This document shows, piece by piece, positions 61,780 to 64,000 of a DNA stretch of 64,000 nt (its first letter is position 1; the number at the start of each line of letters is the position of its first letter). Position numbers and translations under genes: made by a program. The notes beneath the pieces are model-generated. The model was not told the origin of the DNA, ran no database searches, and worked only from the letters and a program-made list of their open reading frames with translations. Location: assembly GCF_040225985.1 (NCBI RefSeq), contig NZ_JBBPEU010000001.1, positions 434,001 to 498,000 on the forward strand. The letters run 5' to 3'. This DNA comes from Shimia sp040225985. GTDB taxonomy: Bacteria; Pseudomonadota; Alphaproteobacteria; Rhodobacterales; Rhodobacteraceae.

Positions 61780-62865
61780 ATGGATTTCAACCTGACCGAA
61801 GAACGCCGCATGCTGCAGGATTCGCTGTCGCGATATCTGGCCGACAAATATGACCATGACAGACGTCGCAAGGGGGTCGCTGCAGGACGACCTTTCGACC
61901 CCGAGGTTTTTGCCGGTCTCGCAGAGTTGGGCGTGTTGGGAGCCTTGTTCACGGAAGAGCAGGGCGGATTTGGCGGTGCCGGGTTCGACCTGTCCGTGGT
62001 GTTCGAAGAACTGGGGCGGGCGGGCACGATCGAACCAGTCCTGCCTGCCGTTTTGACAGGCTCCCTGATCGCCGGCAAACCCGACCTCGTCGAGGCAGTG
62101 ATCGCTGGCGAAAGCATTGTGGCCCTTGCCTGTTCCGAGGCACAGGCCCGCTATGATCTCGACAATGTCGAAACCACGGTGGCCGATGGCAAGCTGAACG
62201 GGACCAAGGTACATGTCCTGAACGGCGCACAGGCCAGCGCGCTGGTCGTGACAGCACGCATCGCCGCCGGGGAACAAGGTATCGCCCTGTTCCTCGTGCC
62301 GACCGACGCCGCCGGGGTGGCCATCGTCAATCACGTCAACAATGATGGCACCTCGGGCGCGACGGTGTCATTCACGGATGTTGTCATCACCGAAGATATG
62401 CAACTTGCCGGTGGTTTGGCCGCGCTGGAAACGGCCGTGGCACAAGGTACTCTAGCCCTTTGCGCCGAGGCGCTGGGTGCAATGGAGACGGCCAAGACGC
62501 TGACCATCGACTATCTAAAGGAACGTAAGCAGTTCGGAATCCCGATAGGCAAATTCCAGGCGTTGCAGCACCGCATGGCGGATGTCCTGATCGAGGTCGA
62601 GCAAGCGCGCTCGGCGGTGATCAACCTTGCCGGGCACCTTGAGGCGGATCGCGACACGCGCGAAAAGCATGTCAGCGCCACGAAAAACCTGATTGGCCGA
62701 GTGGGTGCGCATGTCGTGGAAGAGGCGGTGCAGATGCATGGCGGCATCGGCATGACCGATGAGTACGCCTTGTCGCATTTCACCCGCCGGATCACCATGA
62801 TCGACCACTGGTTCGGCGATGTGGACCATCACCTTGCGCGGTTTATTGCGCTGTCTGCCGCATGA
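61780..62865 (+). CDS. Acyl-CoA dehydrogenase, PimD-like (pimeloyl-CoA dehydrogenase small subunit)
   Basis: The 361-residue protein starts MDFNLTEERRMLQDSLSRYL and carries the ACAD fold with a C-terminal RKQFGIPIGKFQALQHRMAD and VQMHGGIGMTDEYALSHFTRR block. The middle domain lacks the clear FAD/acyl-binding loops of PimC, consistent with the small, partner-type subunit. It follows pimC-like by 13 nt with AAGGAG upstream of the ATG at 61780. It overlaps the PaaI-like thioesterase by 4 nt. Confidence 0.87.
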   Translation: MDFNLTEERRMLQDSLSRYLADKYDHDRRRKGVAAGRPFDPEVFAGLAELGVLGALFTEEQGGFGGAGFDLSVVFEELGRAGTIEPVLPAVLTGSLIAGKPDLVEAVIAGESIVALACSEAQARYDLDNVETTVADGKLNGTKVHVLNGAQASALVVTARIAAGEQGIALFLVPTDAAGVAIVNHVNNDGTSGATVSFTDVVITEDMQLAGGLAALETAVAQGTLALCAEALGAMETAKTLTIDYLKERKQFGIPIGKFQALQHRMADVLIEVEQARSAVINLAGHLEADRDTREKHVSATKNLIGRVGAHVVEEAVQMHGGIGMTDEYALSHFTRRITMIDHWFGDVDHHLARFIALSAA

Positions 62866-63281
62866 GCGGAACGGCCCCGATCCGCAAGCCCCTGCCACTG
62901 GCGGGGCTGATCGGGTTCCGTGTGGAACTGGACGCCGACAGGAAAGAAGCCCATTGCATTCTGGATGCGCAAGACATCCACATGAACCGGCACGGAGTAT
63001 TGCATGGGGGGCTGATTTCGACGCTTCTGGATACTGCCAGCGGCGTCACAGCGAGCATGACGGTGGATGATCAGGGGCTTACACCGTTCACCACCGTATC
63101 GCTCAACATCAACTTTGTCGCGCCTGCCACGATGGGACAGGTGCGGGCTGTGGGGCGTGTGACAGGCGGAGGTCGCAGTCTTAAATTCATCAGCGCCGAG
63201 TTGCACGATGATCGCGGGCGGCTGATTGCAAGTTCAACCGGCGTTTTCAAAGCCGTGCGTCAGAAAGGAGAGGTCCAGTGA
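62862..63281 (+). CDS. PaaI family acyl-CoA thioesterase (hotdog fold)
   Basis: The 139-residue hotdog-fold protein has HMNRHGVLHGGLISTLLDTASG, where the HGG-x-x-x-x-x-D motif matches PaaI-type thioesterases, and a VSLNINFVAPA strand near residue 82. It would hydrolyse acyl-CoA dead ends to release CoA in the beta-oxidation pathway. Its ATG overlaps the PimD-like stop (ATGA) and its stop overlaps the next GTG (GTGA). Confidence 0.9.
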   Translation: MSGTAPIRKPLPLAGLIGFRVELDADRKEAHCILDAQDIHMNRHGVLHGGLISTLLDTASGVTASMTVDDQGLTPFTTVSLNINFVAPATMGQVRAVGRVTGGGRSLKFISAELHDDRGRLIASSTGVFKAVRQKGEVQ

Positions 63282-64000
63282 CCGAGAAGTACCGCCACGA
63301 TGTCACCGGGGCATGCCTTACGATCTGGAATTGCAATGCGGCGATGCGCAATGCGCTTTCCCAGAGCTACTATGACGGCCTTATGCGCGGGTTAGAGCGC
63401 GCAGCGCGAGATCCCGAAATCGCGGCAGTGGTGCTGGCAGGCGAGGGCGGGTTTTTCTGTTCCGGCGGAGACCTGAACACACTGCGCCTGCGTCGCGAGA
63501 TGAGCGAAGCGGAAAGGCAGGCTCAGATCGAAAAGCTGAGTGATATCATCCGCGCAATCAAAGCCTGTCCAAAACCCGTGATCGCCGCTGTCGAGGGCGG
63601 TGCCGCCGGCGCCGGCCTGTCGATCGCGATGGCCTGCGACATCGTCGTGGCCGCAGAAAGCGCAAGGTTCACGCTGGCTTATGTAAGGGCGGGCTTGGTG
63701 CCGGATGGCGGAGCAACCTATTCCCTTATGCAGGCGATGCCGCGCGCGACCGTGGCCCGCATGGCCATGATGGCAGAACCCCTTTCTGCGGACCGCATGT
63801 ATACGCTTGGCGCGGTGACCGAGGTTGTGCCTGACTCTCGGGTTGTCGAAGCGGCACAAGACATGGCTGGTCAGCTTGGTAAAGGTCCAGAACAGGCGAT
63901 TGCCGCGATCAAGGACCTTTTGAATTCTGCGGAAAGCGCCACTTTGGCACAGCAGCTGGATGCAGAACGCGACGCCATGGCAAAGGCCCTTGGCGGGGAT
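63278..64000 (+). CDS. Enoyl-CoA hydratase/isomerase family protein (C-terminus beyond window)
   Basis: The 241 residues visible begin VTEKYRHDVTGACLTIWNCN and form a crotonase fold: oxyanion-hole loop GEGGFFCSGGDLNTL, AAVEGGAAGAGLSIAMACD, and VRAGLVPDGGATY. This is close to the alternative oxepin-CoA-hydrolase-type hydratases. Length near 260 residues is expected, so only a few residues are missing. It starts with GTG in a GTGA overlap with the thioesterase and continues the operon past the window. Confidence 0.9.
   Translation, partial: MTEKYRHDVTGACLTIWNCNAAMRNALSQSYYDGLMRGLERAARDPEIAAVVLAGEGGFFCSGGDLNTLRLRREMSEAERQAQIEKLSDIIRAIKACPKPVIAAVEGGAAGAGLSIAMACDIVVAAESARFTLAYVRAGLVPDGGATYSLMQAMPRATVARMAMMAEPLSADRMYTLGAVTEVVPDSRVVEAAQDMAGQLGKGPEQAIAAIKDLLNSAESATLAQQLDAERDAMAKALGGD

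Noticed and set aside
1..64000. Search for CRISPR arrays, rRNA, tRNA, insertion sequences and prophage genes
   Set aside because: I saw no regularly spaced direct repeats, no tRNA cloverleaf or conserved rRNA stretches, and no transposase, integrase or phage structural proteins.

Overview
The window looks like chromosomal DNA of a marine Rhodobacteraceae (Roseobacter-clade) alphaproteobacterium. Supporting signs are high GC, dense operons with 1- and 4-nt stop/start overlaps, a non-pyrrolysine MttB-family protein, Yej/Dpp-type peptide transport, a TGA-N9-TCA iron box and the intergenic repeat family with a GGTATTT...CCAAGAAAAA core. I see no rRNA, tRNA, CRISPR array, insertion sequence or prophage.

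Layout. 1-1411: edge of a lipid-type locus (ketoacyl-ACP synthase, variant ACP, divergent PlsC-like acyltransferase). 1418-3482: AEC permease and chorismate synthase. 3643-7005: TPP riboswitch and thiBPQ thiamine transporter. 7002-10221: three-gene operon gmd-colC-colD, a GDP-3,6-dideoxyhexose (colitose-type) pathway. 10332-18869: MFS exporter with a His-rich tail, GlxA-type regulator, and a GntR-DapA-ALDH-FAD oxidase cassette next to a convergent MttB-family gene, probably for catabolism of an amine or betaine. 19005-21535: SyrD/PvdE-like ABC exporter coupled to a polytopic membrane protein.

21520-31938 is the most unusual part: a ten-gene minus-strand operon. In transcription order it holds serine-palmitoyltransferase-like synthase, DUF4833-like protein, inositol-1-phosphate synthase, KDSR-like short-chain dehydrogenase, CdsA-like cytidylyltransferase, an LptF/LptG-like pair, PimA-like glycosyltransferase, FGGY kinase and CDP-alcohol phosphatidyltransferase. 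Read together, these could make a sphingoid base and an inositol phospholipid or inositol phospho-sphingolipid, glycosylate it, and move it out of the inner membrane through a dedicated LptFG-like pair.

32067-49280: a small methyltransferase, the yej-type peptide ABC operon (32787-38631), a convergent-gene terminator with inverted repeats, a large MscS channel, and a glycan operon (41418-49280: nucleotide-sugar dehydrogenase, four glycosyltransferases, histidine phosphatase, deacetylase-like protein, and a methyltransferase paralogous to the one at 32067). 49281-50936: TrhP-like U32 protein. 51010-57053: iron operon (imelysin, porin-like protein, di-heme oxidoreductase, imelysin, DUF1513) behind the iron box. 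57281-64000: dicarboxylate/fatty-acid beta-oxidation operon resembling pimFBCD plus a thioesterase and an enoyl-CoA hydratase cut by the window edge.
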